From the NCBI GenBank assembly GCA_025084515.1, contig JAJAGP010000550.1, positions 62,001 through 126,000 on the forward strand: a DNA stretch of 64,000 nucleotides. The letters are read 5' to 3'. The notes beneath the pieces are model-generated. The model made no database searches, was not told the origin of the DNA, and saw only the letters and a list, made by a program, of their open reading frames with translations. The translations under genes and the position numbers were made by a program. This DNA comes from Ancistrus triradiatus. Taxonomy: Eukaryota; Chordata; Actinopteri; Siluriformes; Loricariidae. This document shows positions 1-9,945 of the stretch, in pieces (the stretch's first letter is position 1; every line of letters begins with the position of its first letter).

Positions 1-99
1 GTGCACCAGGGTATGAAAACTGATCCACAACACGAGATTATTTTCACACAGTCATTTCCAGCCAGTATAAAATAACTCATAATAAGCAGTTGGTGTTAC

Positions 100-174
100 C
101 TGTCGCCACCCCACACAGTGCCTCCTTACGTTTCCCTCTCTGCTTCTCCTCCTCAAGCTGCTTCTCTAATGACT
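100..174 (-). CDS. Possible further coiled-coil exon of the myo18b-like gene
   Basis: A 75-bp segment bounded by CTCTTTAG (acceptor) and CAG|GTAACA (donor) reads SLEKQLEEEKQRGKRKE and then a short tail. It is highly charged with Leu at heptad-like spacing and lies where the next rod exon is expected. Its phase is 1-1, whereas the previous exon ends in phase 0. Either another exon lies between them unseen, or the acceptor is at TTTAGAG, or this is a false exon. The family match is general coiled coil only. Confidence 0.4.
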
Positions 175-1588
175 CTAAAGAGACCTTACTCTGGTCCAAA
201 CGTGCCTACAGTACATCACACACATTATGGTATTAGTGAATATCTCATGAATACCTCCATGACAAGGATGGTACAATATTTTACCCCAAATTCAAAACGA
301 GAGAGAGAGAGCATAAACACTGCACATGCACAGTGGCCGGTCCAGGATTTGAACTAACAGGCTATAAGGCGACAGCACTCACCACTGTGCCACCCTCCCC
401 CATATAACCATGAACCACAAAAACCTGGACAGAAATCGGAACACTTCATTAGTTTTAAAGAGTTATAGAGTCATCAAAATGGTCCCAACCATAGACATAA
501 TATACTTAGATGTCGGATTGACTGCTGGATCGTGGGTCAACAATCGTCGCCATATTGGTCCAGGCAACTTCTCATAATTCTCCAAAGATTGGGAAAAACA
601 TGCCTGATTCTAGTCTTCTAAATAATAACATAATAAAACAATAATAGTAATAGATTAGCAATAGTAAACAGTAGATGTAATACAGCATTCACTATTTTAT
701 ATACTGTATTACTCTGCTATTTATACTACATATACTATATTTACTATTGCTAATCTATTATTTCATTAATTATATTTTTATATTAGACTGCATCTTATTG
801 CAGTGCCAGTTTCTCACTATTTAATTTTTATTTGTTGATTTCATTTTTGTCAAATGATGGTCAATTATAAAATCTTAGAGATGCACAGTTTAGTAGTTTG
901 TCAGTATTTCAAAGTGAACGAGTCGAGTTCTGACCTGGGCCAAAAGAAAAGCTCAAATCATGGGGACGTAGACAGAAAGAGCCATTTTTGGGAACATAAA
1001 CCTTCTACACGTTTAATGTACATTCATTTATGAAGGGACGTTTCCACACGTGTTAACCAATGGAAATAAATCAAATCCATGCTTGACAAATAACGCGAGT
1101 TTGTACAATATCTTGTGAACTTGCCTGATGCTGATACACACTCGTCTCTATCGAGATTCAAAGTGACTGGAGTCCAAACGTTTTTGTACGACTCGTTTGA
1201 GAAATTATTCGGTTATTGTGCATTTTAACCCGAAAAAACGCAGCTCCTCCATTCACTTGTATTTCTTTACAAGCCGGTCTTGCCTGGACCAATATGGGGG
1301 ATGAGCTGATGTATTGCAGCAACGAGCCGAAGCAGCCTAAGTCTATGGTCCCAACTACATGTTAATTGCTACGCATTAGCATTAATGGAAACTCTGATAA
1401 AGTACTCCAGTTGTTGACTACAAGAGACATCTTAGAGAGGTTATACTAGACGAAACACATGTCCACCTGTAGCTCCTTGTTTTCCTTCGCGAGACGAAGT
1501 CTCTCTGCTCTCTCTGTTTCCAAAGCCTGACCCATAGCCTCCCCTCGAAATCTCTCATCGCTCAACTCAGACACCACAGCGGTTACCT

Positions 1589-1639
<51 letters not shown>

Positions 1640-4600
1640 CATCTTTATCAAGTCAGATTTTACAACCCAAATCAGATACAGGGACAGTACGGAAATGCAC
1701 AATAAACAAAAAAAATTAAATCTTGTATCCAGACTAGTGGTGTCCCAACAGGGTACTAGAGCCTCCTGTCAATTGTACAGTTTTCCCCAATAAACTTATC
1801 CTTTCACTCTAATACTGTAATCGCTTACATATGTCATCATTACATTCACACATTCATATAAAGCTTCATTCGATTCCAATAACTCCTTCTTGGTGAGTTA
1901 TTTTTCTTTGTCCTTAGACTAGGGGCAGAGCTGGGGATTCATAGTCAAAGAGTCTTATGGTGATCAGAGACGTTGGGTTGCTGATGTCTCATGTGATCCC
2001 TCTTGGCTGTGTTACCTACCGGTTCTCCTCTTCCTAGCTATGCTGCTATAGCTAATGCTGCCGGGGTCTCATGCTACACATGGCATCAGTGATTGTTAAT
2101 AGACACTGTGCTCTTAATCAATAACTAACTACATTTTCTGTTTCCTCTCTGAACTGTGTTCCTGTGCTGGTTCCTGCCCTACACGATGTTCATCCGCTTA
2201 AGCTTCACTCAAGCTGTTTCCATCATCACCTCCAGCCCCACCATACCTGGGCCACATCAGAGGGCAGTAACCCTCACCCTCCTCCGGTTATCTGGGGACG
2301 AAGTGTCGCCAAGGACTTTCCTGCTTAGATCCCAGAGTGACTCTACTTAATGCCGATGTGCATATTTTACATTTTATTTGAACTATGACTCCATGACTTA
2401 TTAGTTTAGATAAATTAGTTTCATTCTTAGATTAATCACCTACGCCACCAAAGGAGGTTGGGTCCCTTTTTGAGTCTTGGTCCTCCCAAGGTTTCTTCCT
2501 CATAACAGTTAGGGAGTTTTTCCTTTCCACTGTCGCCCTAGGCTTGCTCAATTTGGGATTGGGCATAGATATAGATAGATCATCTAAAATTGTAAAGTCG
2601 CTTTGAGACAATGCTCCATTGTAAAAAGCGCTATATAAATAAATCTGACTTGACTTTGTCAATGAGCGTGTTTCTGTAGCTGATTAACGCTATACCTACT
2701 CCCACTCCTAACCCCAACATTAGTAACCTAAGGCAAATTTTTTTTCAGTAGGAAGCCAACATTTTAGGTAACCCCACAAGGTAACAATGTAGGGTCTTCC
2801 TATCTTTGTGGAACCTTTTGGCACTCGCAGTTTTATAATGTAAACTTGACACACACACACTAAGCACATTAGCCTTCCCACTGGTGCCGTTCATCACTGT
2901 CTGAACACGGGGACTCTCCATTCATCAGTGCCACTGATATAAGCAGGATTACGGCTTTATGAGTTTATCTGCACTTATGCTAATGCAGCTTTGTTTGATG
3001 AGACATATTTAAGAGGATTTCAAGGCTCAGAGATTGCCAGTCAGATTTAGGGAAAAAAAGATATGTGGTGCAGATTTATGTCATTAAACGAGGAGAAAAT
3101 GCTAGCGCAATAACACACACATGCACACACACACGCACACACACCTTGGTCTCCAGGTCATCTGCGGTCTGCCTGAGTTCATTCCGATCCTTCTCGGACT
3201 TCTCCAGTCGCCTCCTCAGTGCAGTAATCTCGTCCTGAAGTACACAAACATGATTGCTCCATTAATCTGTTGGTCCAATAATTAACACGCTTTTTATTTT
3301 ACAGCAACGCCATTGCTGCCCACATGGTCTGCCCCTAATTTTAGCCAAAACCATTACTAATCACTAGTTTATTTTACATTATGAATCATGTCTATCTTCC
3401 ATGCTATTCCATTTACAGCTTTTAAAATGATCGGATAAAATGCCCTTTGAATCAGCATCTTCCTGACCAGGAGGTTCACTCAGATGAGTTAACAGGATTG
3501 TAGGAAGAAGCCAAAGGGCTTACATTTTGTTGAACCCCATCTCCTTTTCCTTCCACAAGGAGAGTTTCTATCCCTAGATAATCAATCCTTTAAAGCTGAA
3601 TTCGTTTAATCAGGTTTTGTCTTTAACTCTCTGCACTTAGAATCACCCAGTTGTGGACGAAGTACATGATCCATGTATTGAGTTAAACTAGAGATATCCA
3701 CAGTAAAATATTACTCCAGTAAAAGTGGAAGTCCTCCCTTTAGAGCTCCACTTGAGTAAAGGCACATAAGTATTTGCCTTTAAATGTATTCCTTAGTTAC
3801 TATCCATCACTGGAGTTACCCCTGTGAACCAATTGTGCTATTCAGGATAAATAATATACTTACAGCGTTCTATTGTCTTGAGTACTAGCAATACAAGGGT
3901 CAAAAGGGATTTTTAAACAGTAAAAACAAATATCCTTAAAAATACAGAACATATAAAGGTACCAGTTTTATTTCTTTTATTTTCTAATTGTAACAGGAAA
4001 CTAAATTGATCCACTCCTTGAGTCTGACTGGCTGCGTTACACTGGAGACCCCGCTTCATGGCCCAACGTTTGTGGACAGCCCTTCTAATAGTGATGCCAG
4101 TTATTTTCAGTCACACCACACTACTAACAGGTTCATAATATGAGCATACAGGCATGGCATTTCCTTCTGCCTAGCATCAGAACAGGGGTGTTGTGGAAGG
4201 TGCCAACATACCTCTGGGACTGCTCCCCTGCCTTGGTGGTGGATCAACTATTCTCTCTACTGGGTGGGTTCTCTCTGGGCCGTCCAGGAGCAGTTTCGCC
4301 CATGTAATGGATTGCCCTCACACGAACCTCTCTCACCACGCTTGTTAAATGAAGACAAAAAAAATAGAATAAGGCAAGTAGGGAGAGGGAGAGGGGAGGA
4401 ACAGAAGGAATGGTGGGAAAAATAAAAGAGAACACAATGGAAAGAAGATGAGGACACCAAGAGGAAAGCGAAAGAATGAGAGAGGCAGAAAAAGAGAAAG
4501 ACGGTGAGAAAAGCCAAAACCGAAAAAAAAAGAAGGAAGGGTAAAGAGGGAAACAGAAGACAAAAGAACGACAAGAAGAAAAAACAAAAAAAAAAGCACC

Positions 4601-5700
4601 ACCCCTCTTTCCACTCCTATGTCCTTCTCTTCCCAGTTGGTTGGACGGCACAATTCGTCAAAACAAACCATCTCATGCTTCTCTAAGTCCAATGATGTGC
4701 CTTCTCTCTCAAAGTCTGTCAAACTGGGCAAAATGTCTTAGAGTGTCTCGTTCAGTGTTCTTCTGATGGTGGACTCATGAACATTAACATTAGCCAAGGT
4801 GTGGGTCTTGCATTCGATTGGAAAAAAACCCAAATCCATTCAATACAGATAGAGAAACAAAACAAAACCACAATCCATTCAATACAGATAGAGAAACAAA
4901 CAAAACATAATCCAATTCTAGTAAATGGGTTCCGCTCAGTGAAACTCGAGCAGGCTTACTTCTTTGGCCCGAAGCTTGTGGTCATCCATGTTGATGTCCA
5001 GCAGGGGGCGCACTTTGCACAGCAATTTCCACCAGCTCCAGCTGGCCACTGCGGCAAGAACGCGCACATTTCTCTGGACACATCTCACTGCCATCTGCTG
5101 CACCTGATCCCCGAACAGCAACACACAGCTATTCAGGATTATTAGAGCTAGTACGTTTGTGTAACGAGTTTTCTAGCTTAATGAGTTCTTCTATCTCTAT
5201 CATAAACATGGCTGATGCCGCACAGGAGAAGAAACGCAAAACAAAGGAGGCTAAATATTTACAATCAAAGACCATGACTCGCACTGAGTCGGGACAGAAC
5301 TGGTAACAAGGTGCCTGATGGAGAACGGAACGCTGCTTGCTATGATTGCGCAGTACAGATGATGTTTCTTCAAATGCTTTGCATCAAGCCAATTTATTGA
5401 GATTTATACAGTAGGATAGCTCACATTAGGACAGAGCCTGCTTCATGTATATTCAGTTATCCATGCAGCTGAATTTCCACCACTTGTAGGCGGGTTCTCA
5501 CCTTCGAGCGGCGGTACCTCTGGCGTGCCAGGTGCCCCATACAGGCCGCCTGCATCTGCACCAGCCATCTGTTCACCAAGCCATCTCTCTGTACATCTAG
5601 AGACCTCAAAACACCACGTTTCATGAAGACCTAACACACACACACACACACACACAGTAGAGATATTTGGTCCTCAGAAGTATAGCAGGGCAAGGCGCAC

Positions 5701-5782
<82 letters not shown>

Positions 5783-7356
5783 TTTTATTCCTTTTTATTT
5801 CCTTTACTAATATTACCCTTGTATCTTAATTCTACAGTGGTGCTTGAAAGTTTGTGAACCCTTTGGAATTTTCTACATTTTTGCATAAATATGACCTAAA
5901 ACATCATCAGATTTTCACACAAGTCCTAAAAGTAGATAAAGAGAACCCAGTCCAACAAATGAGACAAATGTATTATACTTGGACATTTATTTATTGAGGA
6001 AAATGATCAAATATTACACAGTAGTGAGTGGCAAAAGTATGTGAACCTTTGCTTTCAGTATCTGGTGTGACCCCATGTGCAGCAATAACTGCAGCTAAAC
6101 GTTTCCTGTAGCTGTTGATCAGTCCTGCACACCGGCTTGGAGGAATTTTAGACCATTCCTCTGTACAGAACAGCTTCAGCTCTGGGATGTTGGTTTGTTT
6201 CCTCACATTAGTTGCTCGCTTCAGGTCCTTCCACAGCATTTTGATTGGATTAAGGTCAGGTCTTTGACTTGGTCAATCCAAAACATTAACTTTATTCTTC
6301 TTTAACCATTTGGTAGAACAACTTGTGTGCTTAGGGGCGTTGGGCCAATACAGGCCCAAACCATGATACTACCACCACCATGTTTCACAGATGGGATAAG
6401 GTTATTATGCTGGAATGCAGTGTTTTCCTTTCTTCAAACATAAAGCTGTTCTATTAAACCAAAAAGTTCTATTTTGGTCTCATCCATCCACAAAACATTC
6501 TTCCAATAGCCTTCTGGCTCGTCCACTTGATCTTTAGCAAACTGCAGACGAGCAGCAATGTTCTTTTTGGAGAGCAGTGGCTTTCTCCTTGCAACCCTGC
6601 CATGCACACCATTGTTGTTCAGTGTTCTTCTGATGGTGGACTCATGAACAATAACATTAGCCAATGTGAGAGAGGCCTTCAGTTGCTTAGAAGTTACCCT
6701 GGGGTCCTTTGAGACCTCACCAACTATTACACGCCTTGCTCTTGGAGTGATCTTTGTTGGTCGACCACTCCATGGTCTTGAAAGGCAGCTCGGAAGCGGG
6801 GTTAACTGACAAGGATCCCTCGTTGCTGGGCGTAGGGGGGCCAGACCCGGAACCAGAGGGCTCAAACGGCCCATGCACGGGACTGAGGGACCACAGCAAC
6901 GAGGCACCAACGACGCGTTAGTGAGATAAACCGGCCAGAGAATGAAGTTAACAGGTTCTGAGACGGGATAATGGGGCGATAGCGGCTCGAACGCGGTGTT
7001 GCCAGACTTGAACGGCTCAACAGCAGAGCTACCAGGCAAGGCAGGCACCGACGAGGGGCTAGCATGTTTCGCTAGCCCCGCTACAAAATTCTAAAGGGTT
7101 CACAAACATTCAAGCACCACTGTAACTCATTTTTGACTGCATGTATATTTTGATTCGCTGTTGCTTTGGCAATACCAGTGTTTATGTTTGTCATGCCAAC
7201 AAAACAACATTTGAATTTTGAATCTTGAGCGAGATCAATAAGGTCTACTTCAGTTTGACAGCGTTTGTTTCTGGCAGCATACACTCTCACCCTGCTCGCT
7301 CCCACAGTGATGCTCTTCTTGTCCAGATCGAGTTCAATCAATAATTCCTCCACTGC
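100..7356 (-). CDS. myo18b: Class XVIII unconventional myosin, partial (myo18b-like), 3' half of gene
   Basis: Class XVIII myosins are actin-associated proteins with a divergent motor, an IQ neck and a long coiled coil; MYO18B is known for sarcomere assembly in muscle. Five confident exons (7291-7356, 5502-5630, 4960-5103, 3145-3234, 1467-1586) all join in phase 0 with GT-AG introns. Read in order they give the end of the motor (AVEELLIELDLDKK), the converter VFMKRGVL, an IQ-like stretch (QAACMGHLARQRYRR), a conserved SWSWWKLL block, and coiled coil (LRRRLEKSEKDRNELR, SDERFRGEAMGQALE). LRAKE, LEKSEK-RNELRQ and DERF-G recall MYO18B more than MYO18A; the class is firm, the paralogue less so. 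The N-terminal extension and almost all of the motor are absent, and the C-terminal tail lies left of the window. A tentative sixth exon is at 100-174. Confidence 0.85.
175..1466. other. Intron or flank, no gene seen
   Basis: AT-rich sequence between the tentative and confident rod exons. It includes a tRNA-headed SINE remnant (about 320-400) and an AT-rich inverted stretch around 640-780. No coding exon recognised. Confidence 0.5.
320..400 (-). repeat. tRNA-headed SINE fragment (DANA-like head)
   Basis: On the minus strand the segment starts GGTGGCACAGTGGTGAGTGC and has a B-box-like TAGTTCAAATCC. This layout is typical of tRNA-derived fish SINE heads. Confidence 0.5.
1467..1586 (-). CDS. 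myo18b: myo18b-like exon: coiled coil
   Basis: 40 codons, phase 0, encode VTAVVSELSDERFRGEAMGQ followed by ALETERAERLRLAKENKELQ. Class XVIII rods carry a closely similar DER-x-x-G ... E-x-AERL block right after the previous exon's sequence. The acceptor is TACAG after a 46-bp TG repeat; the donor is CAG|GTGGAC. Confidence 0.85.
1591..1636. repeat. (AC)23 microsatellite at a splice acceptor
   Basis: A perfect dinucleotide run. On the myosin sense strand it is (GT)n ending 4 bp before the acceptor AG at 1587-1588. Confidence 0.97.
1733..1945 (+). repeat. Interspersed repeat A, copy 1
   Basis: Shares a long stretch with 27985-28180, including CAATTGTACAGTTTTCCCCA, then CTTACATAT-TCAT and TCCTTGGTGAGTTATTT. 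Class unknown. Confidence 0.7.
2110..2660 (+). repeat. Interspersed repeat B, nearly full copy
   Basis: Contains GAGTCTTGGTCCTCCCAAGG, TTTCTTCCTCAT, GAGTTTTTCCTT, CTTTGAGACAATG and a tail ATATAAATAAATCTGACTTG. This module is widespread in teleost genomes and also lies at 8545-9945, 11938-12140, 25670-26260, 36303-36461 and 63540-63660. Its tail suggests a non-LTR retroelement 3' end, but class is not proven here. Confidence 0.8.
3145..3234 (-). CDS. myo18b: myo18b-like exon: proximal coiled coil
   Basis: 30 codons, phase 0, encode DEITALRRRLEKSEKDRNEL then a run ending DDLETK. Heptad spacing of Leu and Ile and the high charge fit the start of the rod. The acceptor is TACTTCAG. The donor AAG|GTGTGTGTG runs straight into a TG-rich microsatellite (3113-3144). 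Confidence 0.85.
4351..4599 (+). repeat. Low-complexity polypurine tract
   Basis: About 250 bp almost entirely A and G on the plus strand, so polypyrimidine on the myosin sense strand. Open frames read across it on either strand (Phe/Ser-rich or Lys-rich) are composition artefacts. Confidence 0.9.
4753..4799 (-). mobile_element. Short Tc1 transposase fragment
   Basis: Matches the segment that encodes NVNVHESTIRRTLN in the larger Tc1 copies in this window (for example 36044 onward). Confidence 0.7.
4960..5103 (-). CDS. myo18b: myo18b-like exon: neck to coiled-coil junction
   Basis: 48 codons encode VQQMAVRCVQRNVRVLAAVA, then SWSWWKLLCKVRPLLDINMD and LRAKE. The WW-K-L block between neck and rod is a hallmark of class XVIII and class II myosins. 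The donor GAA|GTAAGC is strong. The acceptor (TTCGGGGATCAG) has a weak pyrimidine tract, but phase-0 joining on both sides supports it. Confidence 0.85.
5502..5630 (-). CDS. myo18b: myo18b-like exon: converter end and IQ motif
   Basis: 43 codons, phase 0 at both ends. They begin VFMKRGVLRSLDVQRDG (converter/lever start) and end in an IQ-like helix, LVQMQAACMGHLARQRYRR. The reading frame is fixed by perfect joining to the exons on both sides. The 3' splice site is preceded by a TG repeat ending TGTGTTAG; the donor is AAG|GTGAGA. A different frame across this exon is also open, but it gives no family resemblance. Confidence 0.85.
5634..5656. repeat. CA microsatellite at myosin splice acceptor
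   Basis: Perfect CA run. On the sense strand it ends TGTGTGTTAG at the acceptor of exon 5502-5630. Confidence 0.95.
5699..5780. repeat. Long (CA)n microsatellite
   Basis: About 80 bp, nearly perfect, in the intron upstream of exon 5502-5630. Confidence 0.97.
5835..7122 (-). mobile_element. Tc1/mariner element, internally deleted, carrying a foreign 300-bp insert
   Basis: Ends CAGTGGTGCTTGAAAGTTTG at the left and the inverted form at the right, each flanked by TA, the Tc1 target. On the minus strand, transposase pieces read RPTKITPRARRVIVGEVSKD, HESTIRRTLNNNGVHGR and WMDETKIELFG (first catalytic Asp), then LWKDLKRA nearer the C-terminus. The segment with the second Asp is deleted. From about 6780 to 7080 the N-terminal DNA-binding part is replaced by unrelated GC-rich sequence that keeps an open frame (6434-7048). 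Lies inside a myosin intron. Inactive. Confidence 0.9.
6434..7048 (-). pseudogene. Chimeric open frame: unknown N-terminus fused to Tc1 transposase
   Basis: 204 codons from an ATG. Roughly the first 90 are Pro, Ser and Leu rich (MPALPGSSAVEPFKSGNTAF; EP appears three times about ten residues apart) and match no family I know. The rest is Tc1 transposase from RPWSGRPTKI to the first catalytic Asp in WMDETK. No promoter is visible, and it lies in an intron on that gene's sense strand. Probably a fossil. Confidence 0.6.
7291..7356 (-). CDS. myo18b: myo18b-like exon: end of motor domain
   Basis: 22 codons, phase 0 at both ends, encode AVEELLIELDLDKK then SITVGASR. This is the block just before the converter in class XVIII motors. 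The acceptor follows a T-rich tract ending TTTTCAG, and the donor is AGG|GTGAGA. It is the 5'-most myosin exon visible; the assembly gap begins 31 bp upstream in the sense direction. Confidence 0.85.
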
Positions 7357-7387
7357 CTGAAAATACAAAAAAAGATACCCAGGAGAC

Positions 7388-7487
7388 NNNNNNNNNNNNN
7401 NNNNNNNNNNNNNNNNNNNNNNNNNNNNNNNNNNNNNNNNNNNNNNNNNNNNNNNNNNNNNNNNNNNNNNNNNNNNNNNNNNNNNNN
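7388..7487. other. Assembly gap of 100 N
   Basis: Exactly 100 undetermined bases, the usual placeholder for a scaffold join of unknown size. One flank is myosin intron sequence; the other begins directly inside a SINE, so the true junction is unknown. Confidence 0.98.
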
Positions 7488-7685
7488 ACATTTACATTTA
7501 CAGCATTTAGCAGACGCCCTTATCCAGAGCGACTTACAATTGACACAATCTTACAATCCAAGCAATTGTGGGTTAAGGGCCTTGCTCAAGGACCCAACAG
7601 TGGCAGCTTTGGCTGAGGTGGGATTTGAACCCTAGACCTTCTGGTTCATAGTCCTGCACCTTAACCACTAGGCTACCACAGTCCC
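7488..7685 (-). repeat. tRNA-derived SINE (family S), cut by assembly gap
   Basis: Minus-strand head GTGGTAGCCTAGTGGTTAAG and a B box, with tail core on the plus strand TTTAGCAGACGCCCTTATCC. Same family as 25433, 31160, 31330, 37843 and 41557. Confidence 0.85.
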
Positions 7686-8544
7686 AAATACCAGCTACAG
7701 TGTGTGCTAACCTGGTGAACACTTACAGGAAATGTTTGACCTCTGTCACTGCCAACAAAGGTTATGTTACAAAGTATTTAGTTGAACTTTTGATATTGAC
7801 CAAATACTTATTTTCCACCATAATGTACAATTAAGTTTTTTAAAAATCCTACAATGTGATTTCCTGGATTTTTTTTCCTCATTTTGTCTCTCATAGTTGA
7901 AGTGTACCTATGATGAAAATTAGACCTCTCTCATCTTTCTAAGTCGGAGAACTTGCACAATCAGTGGCTGACTAAATACTTTTTTGCCCCACTGTAGTTG
8001 TTCAGTGTCTCCTGAACTCAAATCTTAGCATTAGCCAATGTGAAAATGGCTTTTAGTTGCTTAGATGTTACCCTGGGTTCCTTTATGACCTCGTGCACTG
8101 TTACAGGCCTTATTCATGGAGTGATCTTTGTTGGTCGATCATTTCTGGAGAGGATAACAATGTACTTGAATTTCCTCCATGTGTACACAATCTGTCCAAA
8201 CTATTTAGAAATGGTTTGTTTGACCTTTCCACCCTGAAGAGCATCAACAGCTGTTTTTCTGAGGTCCTCACAGTTTTCTGTGTGTTTGTTCTTTATTACA
8301 CATCCACAAACTTGTGGTGTGAAGATCAGATTTTTGATAGACTGTTGCTCTTTAAATACAACAGTGGATCCACTCAGACCTGATTATCATCCAGTTGATC
8401 GAAAACACCCGACTGTAATTTCACCTTCAAGTCCTAGAGGTTCACATCCTTCTGCCACTCAAAGACACTGTTCAGCTACTAAAACTGGGACATTATTTCC
8501 AATGAAATTGGAAATTCTCTCCAAGCTTCTGTTCCGGTAGAATT
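7686..8544. other. Intergenic, decayed DNA-transposon sequence
   Basis: Contains ends of an old element (AAATACTTTTTTGCCCCACTG near 7973-7993) and a decayed Tc1 copy, minus strand, about 7994-8480, recognisable by TAGCATTAGCCAATGTGAAA and GGAGTGATCTTTGTTGGTCG. No gene seen. Confidence 0.7.
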
Positions 8545-9945
8545 TCCAGCCCCACACAGTAACATGTTCCTCCATCATCAGCTCCAGCCCCACCGTACCC
8601 GGGCCACCAGAGGGCAGTAACTCTCTCCCTCCTCCAGTTGGCTTGGGACGATGTGCCATCAAGAACTTTCCCGCCGAGGACTCAAGATCCTAAAGTGACT
8701 GTGTGCATCGGACTAAATAATGCTGATATGCCTTATTTTTATGTTATTTGTATTTTAACTATCACCAGAAGACTTATTTGACTAGATAAATTAGTTTCAG
8801 TCTTCCATTTATCATCTACACCACCCAAGGAGGATGGTTCCCTTTTTGAGTCTTGGTCCTCCCAAGGTTTCTTCCTCATAGTGTTTAGGGACTTGTTCCT
8901 TTCCATTGTCACTTTAGACTTGCTCAATTTGGGATTGGTCCTAGATACAGTGGTGTGAAAAAGTGTTTGCCCCCTTCCTGATTTCCTATTTTTTTGCATG
9001 TTTCGGAACATCAACTCAATTTAAATATTAGTCAAAGACAACACAAGTAAACACAAAATGCTTTTTTAAATGAAGGTGTTTATTATTAATGGAGAAATAA
9101 ATCCAAACCTACATGGCCCTGTGTGAAAAGTGATTGCCCCTTAAACCTAATAACTGGTTGGGCCGCCCTTAGCAGCAACAACTGCTACCAAGCGTTTGTG
9201 ATAACTTGCAATGAGTCTTTTACAGCGTTGGGGAGGAATTTTGGCCACTCATCTGTGCAGAATTGTTGTAATTCAGCCACGCTGGACAGTTTTCCAGCTT
9301 GAACGGCCTTTTTAAGGTCATGCCACAGCATCTCAATAGGATTCAGGGCAGGACTTTGACTAGGCCACTCCAAAGTCTTCATTTTGTTTTTCTTCAGCCA
9401 TTCAGAGGTGGACTTGCTGGTGTGTTTTGGATCATTGTCCTGCTGCAGAACCCAAGTTCGTTTCAGCATGAGGTCACCAACAGATGGCCGGACATTCTCC
9501 TTCAGGATTTTTTGGTAGGCAGCAGAATTCATAGCTCCATTTATCACAGCAAGTCTTCCAGGTCCTGAAGCAGCAAAACAGCCCCAGACCATCACACTAC
9601 CACCATATGTTACTGCTACTAATGTTCCTTTTCTGAAATGCTGTGTTACTTTTACTCCAGATGTAATGGGACACACACCTTCCGAAGAGTTCAACTTTTG
9701 TCTTGTCAGTCCACAGAATGTTTTCCCAAAAGTCTTGGGGATCATCAAGATGTGTTCTGGAAAAATTGAGATGAGCTTCAATGTTCTTTTTGCTCAGCAG
9801 TGGTTTTCGTCTTGGAACTCTGCCATGCAGGCCACTTTTGCCCAGTCTCTTTCTTATGGTGGAAGATGATCTGAAATTGTAAAGCTGCTTTGAGACAATG
9901 ATCCCCTGTAAAAAAGTGTTATATAAATAAATCTGACTTGAATTG
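8545..9945 (+). repeat. Repeat B copy split by a Tc1 insertion
   Basis: Left part 8545-8947 and right part about 9865-9945 are continuous with copy 2110-2660. The split falls inside the segment that reads TAGATA...GATCATCTAAAATTG in that copy. Confidence 0.85.
8948..9864 (-). mobile_element. Tc1-like element, 5'-truncated, inside repeat B
   Basis: The left end is CAGTGGTGTGAAAAAGTGTT after TA; no matching right end is present. The minus frame 9185-9781 reads SVMVWGCFAASGPGRLAVIN, LQQDNDPKHTSKSTSEWLKK (second catalytic Asp) and SPALNPIEMLWHDLKK (Glu, DD34E type). The N-terminus and the first Asp frame are lost. Confidence 0.9.

Larger units (their letters stand above)
3235..4959. other. myo18b-like intron with long purine tract
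   Basis: Intron between rod and neck exons. It holds a purine-rich tract of about 250 bp (4351-4599), a small Tc1 fragment (4753-4799) and two copies of a roughly 40-bp direct repeat (4830-4910, AATCCATTCAATACAGATAG). No exon seen. Confidence 0.8.

Noticed and set aside
4244..4731. Phe/Ser-rich open frames up to 135 codons
   Set aside because: They are translations of the polypurine/polypyrimidine tract and have no real protein character.
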